A stretch of DNA of 43,458 bases from Candidatus Omnitrophota bacterium (lineage in GTDB: Bacteria > Omnitrophota > Gorgyraeia > Zapsychrales > Zapsychraceae): the NCBI GenBank assembly GCA_015233495.1, contig JADFXQ010000011.1:1-43458 (forward strand). The letters are read 5' to 3'. The position numbers and the translations under genes are program-made. Under the pieces are notes generated by a model that was not told where the DNA came from, made no database searches, and worked only from the letters and a program-made list of their open reading frames with translations. Of this stretch, positions 41,723 to 43,458 are shown piece after piece (position 1 is the first letter of the stretch; each line of letters opens with the position of its first letter).

Positions 41723-42190
41723 ATGCTCACTGAAAAAATCAATAAGTTGCTGCTGAAACAAAAAGTCGTGACTGTCGCGTCGGCGGATTCTAACGGCAGG
41801 CCGACGGCCGCGCCCAAATTCGTGGTCGCGATTGAGCGCAACTGTATTTATCTGGTTGATTATGTGATCGGTAAAACGTTTGACAATTTCAGCAAAAATC
41901 CCCTTGTCTCGCTTTCGTTTTTCGATGAAGAGGATTTAACCGGGTATCTCCTCAATGGGACAGTAGTAATATTGACAAGCGGACCGGAATTTGACGTCTG
42001 GATGAAAGAAGCGCAAAAAAAAGAAATCGACCTGACGATCGAGCGGGTGATTAAAGGCATCCAAAAAGGAAAAAAACACGCGAATTTTGATTTTGTTTCA
42101 CCGGAACACCGGGTTATTTTTAAAGTCAACGTCAATGAAGTGGTGGAAATCAGCTCCGGTGGGAAATTGCGGCGAGAAAATTATAAGTAA
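41723..42190 (+). CDS. PNPOx-like flavin-binding protein
   Basis: The 155-residue protein has the split-barrel of pyridoxamine 5'-phosphate-oxidase-like flavoproteins: VVTVASADSNGRPTAAPKFV, CIYLVDYVIGKTFDNFSKNP and VSLSFFDEEDLTGYLLNGT. There is no signal. Members reduce small molecules with FMN or F420, or bind haem; the substrate here is unknown. AAGGAGA precedes ATG 41744 or 41723. It overlaps no gene, follows the MATE gene by 12 bp and ends before a strong terminator. Confidence 0.8.
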   Translation: MLTEKINKLLLKQKVVTVASADSNGRPTAAPKFVVAIERNCIYLVDYVIGKTFDNFSKNPLVSLSFFDEEDLTGYLLNGTVVILTSGPEFDVWMKEAQKKEIDLTIERVIKGIQKGKKHANFDFVSPEHRVIFKVNVNEVVEISSGGKLRRENYK

Positions 42191-42197
42191 AGCGACT

Positions 42198-42235
42198 GGC
42201 GCGCTTCCCGGGAAGCGCGCCGGTTGTAAGTTTTT
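42198..42235. terminator. Strong hairpin, bidirectional terminator
   Basis: GGCGCGCTTCCC (42198-42209) and GGGAAGCGCGCC (42210-42221) form a perfect 12-bp palindrome. A T run follows at 42231-42235. It sits between convergent genes and can serve both strands. Confidence 0.75.
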
Positions 42236-42243
42236 AATCTAGG

Positions 42244-42675
42244 TTAGCAGAGCTTGGCAATGGTTTGCAGGACTTCATCATTGCGGAACGGTTTCATGAT
42301 GGTTGCTTCCGCCCTGGGGCGCGCGGCCGGGTTGGGCAGCTGGGCGGCGTTGGCGAGATTAGAAGCTGCGCGGCTCTCCGGCGCCGGAGGGGCGAGCGGC
42401 GCGGGGGTCCCGGCCGATTTGTAGCCGCTGATCAGTGCCACTTTCACGCTAGGCGAGCTCTGTTTGATCCGCGCTAAAATATCCTCGCCTTTTCCTGCCG
42501 GGATTTGGTTGTCCAACAATACCAAGAAGATATTTTTGTCGTTTTTCAGGATTTGCAGGCATTGATCCGCGCTATGGGTCAAGATCAAATCGTATTTATC
42601 GCTCAAAAGCAGTTTCAGTGATTCCGCGGTATTTTCTTCGTCGTAGACAATCAGGATTTTTTTGGCCCGGATCAC
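42244..42675 (-). CDS. Response regulator with Ala/Pro-rich insertion
   Basis: The 143-residue receiver has phospho-acceptor Asp55 (VLLDNQIP), acidic residues YDEEN at 11-15 (replacing the usual DDE), ALISGYKS and MKPFRNDEVL with the conserved Lys. Between ALISGYKS and ATIMKPF lies an extra loop of about 33 residues rich in Ala and Pro (GTPAPLAPPAPESRAAS...). It is encoded by a very GC-rich stretch (42305-42420). The loop is in the place of alpha 4, so the surface that contacts partners is altered. It starts 10 bp after the XRE-cupin gene and is probably in its operon. Confidence 0.8.
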   Translation of the reverse strand: MIRAKKILIVYDEENTAESLKLLLSDKYDLILTHSADQCLQILKNDKNIFLVLLDNQIPAGKGEDILARIKQSSPSVKVALISGYKSAGTPAPLAPPAPESRAASNLANAAQLPNPAARPRAEATIMKPFRNDEVLQTIAKLC

Positions 42676-42685
42676 GTCCCGCTCC

Positions 42686-43243
42686 TTAGACGCGCACCGG
42701 CGTGATTACGCTCAAGAGGCGGACGGGTGTGCTGCCTTTGTTGACGAATTTGTGTTTTTTCGCGGCATCGAAATACAAGGTATGCGCGGGTGTGAGGCTA
42801 TAAGTTTGGTTGCCGATCACAATATCAACGCGGCCGTTTAAGACATAGACGAATTTTTCCGTTCCCGGGTGCTCTTGGGTGAGCGTGGTCGCGCCTTTGG
42901 GTTCCAGTTTCACCAAAACCGGCATCATTTTTTTAGTCGCGATATTTTTGGTGAGCAGTTCGTAAGCCGCCCGGTCGCTATGCACGAAAAGGTCGGAAGA
43001 ACTGCCATCCATGCCCACTTCCACGGGATTTTTTTCGCCGCTGGGGGTCAGGCCGGCATACAGGTCAGACAGCTCCACGCCCAAGGCTTGGGCGATGTGG
43101 CCGTGCGACTCCAAACTGCCGATCATTTTCATGTTTTCGATCCGGCTTAAAGTCGCGATCTGCACGCCGCTTTTTTCCGCCAATTCCGAAAGGGAAAAGT
43201 GATTTTTCTTGCGTAATTCTTCCAAGCGTTTTCCGATATACAT
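42686..43243 (-). CDS. XRE-family regulator with cupin domain
   Basis: The 185-residue protein has an N-terminal helix-turn-helix (IGKRLEELRKKNHFSLSELA, SGVQIATLSRIENM) and a C-terminal cupin (EHPGTEKFVYVLNGRVDIVI, PAHTLYFDAAKKHKFVNKG). XRE-cupin proteins sense small molecules and repress nearby genes. Cupin metal ligands look like His and Glu in EHPGTEKF and His in AAKKHKF. The upstream region (43250-43330) is AT-rich and holds its promoter. The response regulator follows after 10 bp. Confidence 0.9.
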   Translation of the reverse strand: MYIGKRLEELRKKNHFSLSELAEKSGVQIATLSRIENMKMIGSLESHGHIAQALGVELSDLYAGLTPSGEKNPVEVGMDGSSSDLFVHSDRAAYELLTKNIATKKMMPVLVKLEPKGATTLTQEHPGTEKFVYVLNGRVDIVIGNQTYSLTPAHTLYFDAAKKHKFVNKGSTPVRLLSVITPVRV

Positions 43244-43386
43244 AGCTTACCCTTTGAAGTTTAAGTGTGAATATTTATAAAATTAGCATAATCTTTTTTT
43301 TTATTTTGTCAATTTATTTAATTTTTCAGATTGGGAATGATACCATAGATCCTTACCCCCTATTCCCTGGGGGGGCGAAAAAAATT

Positions 43387-43458
43387 TTAATCATCAAAGC
43401 CGATATCTTTGAGGAGCTCCGGGCTCGATATGAAGCATTTTGCCGGGGTCATATAGGT
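43387..43458 (-). CDS. C-terminal fragment of a gene beyond the window
   Basis: On the minus strand a frame is open from the window edge to TAA at 43387-43389. It ends MTPAKCFISSPELLKDIGFDD. I do not recognise it; the frame is short and may be a chance ORF. Upstream of the XRE gene the same strand has an AT-rich gap, so this may be the end of a neighbouring gene. Confidence 0.3.
   Translation of the reverse strand, partial: TYMTPAKCFISSPELLKDIGFDD

Overview
The window looks like a chromosomal contig of a Gram-negative, uncultured bacterium, most likely Candidatus Omnitrophota. The best clue is the exported protein of about 955 residues at 37302-40169. From memory, its N-terminus (signal peptide, then a Leu-Pro-rich segment and a HPENGLRFDF-like motif) is typical of large Omnitrophota-specific exported proteins. 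An OprB-type porin, a DUF3034 protein, a lipobox protein and a TMTC-like membrane TPR protein agree with an outer-membrane lifestyle. Lineage is inference; no rRNA or tRNA was seen.

Layout. 1-1318: a metallophosphoesterase (cut by the window edge), a UPF0158 protein and a P-loop kinase, each overlapping the next by ATGA; the kinase ends in a piece of a TOTE-type primase. 1515-4849: a stress/redox operon (ferritin-like protein, Fe-superoxide dismutase, old-yellow-enzyme homologue, D-lactate dehydrogenase). 5028-9188: an envelope O-acylation cassette (two SGNH proteins and an MBOAT acyltransferase with an A8 frameshift). 9366-12267: Uup ABC-F ATPase, a lipoprotein metallopeptidase that probably starts at ATT, and a CxxC-x17-CxxC zinc protein. 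12268-12958 is a 690-bp stretch with a terminator, a decayed membrane-protein gene and palindromic repeats.

12959-16404: an Rnl5-type RNA ligase, then a heat-shock block with an HspR-like MerR regulator, two cytosolic Hsp20 proteins, one exported Hsp20 and two Cys-rich microproteins. 16416-17991: an SRAP gene truncated where an AAA+/DUF4143 ATPase gene meets it from the other strand. 18209-23697: a sulfur cluster (Rrf2 regulator with its own operator, DUF2292, DUF3034, MetY, CysK, MnmA). 23741-29053: VapBC, then an AT-rich island with a LexA-like S24 repressor, a 25-residue peptide, a cytosine-5 methyltransferase and a convergent restriction-endonuclease-like gene broken by one in-frame TGA, then UmuDC.

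29143-34515: OprB porin, SO_0444-type permease, a response regulator/HPt pair and glycogen branching enzyme. 34509-34769 is a large nested palindrome that supplies the glgB stop codon. 34788-43458: a TMTC-like protein, a TPR protein, the lineage-specific exported protein, a MATE transporter, a PNPOx-like flavoprotein, and on the minus strand a response regulator and an XRE-cupin regulator, with a gene fragment at the edge.

Themes. The window is dominated by stress, repair and defence genes with clear signs of rearrangement: chimeric or truncated ORFs, palindromic repeats inserted between and within genes, and two genes broken by single-base changes. The least ordinary assemblies are the LexA-like/micro-ORF/methyltransferase unit beside UmuDC, the Hsp20 block with Cys-rich microproteins and an exported chaperone, and the phosphatase-UPF0158-kinase operon fused to a primase fragment.
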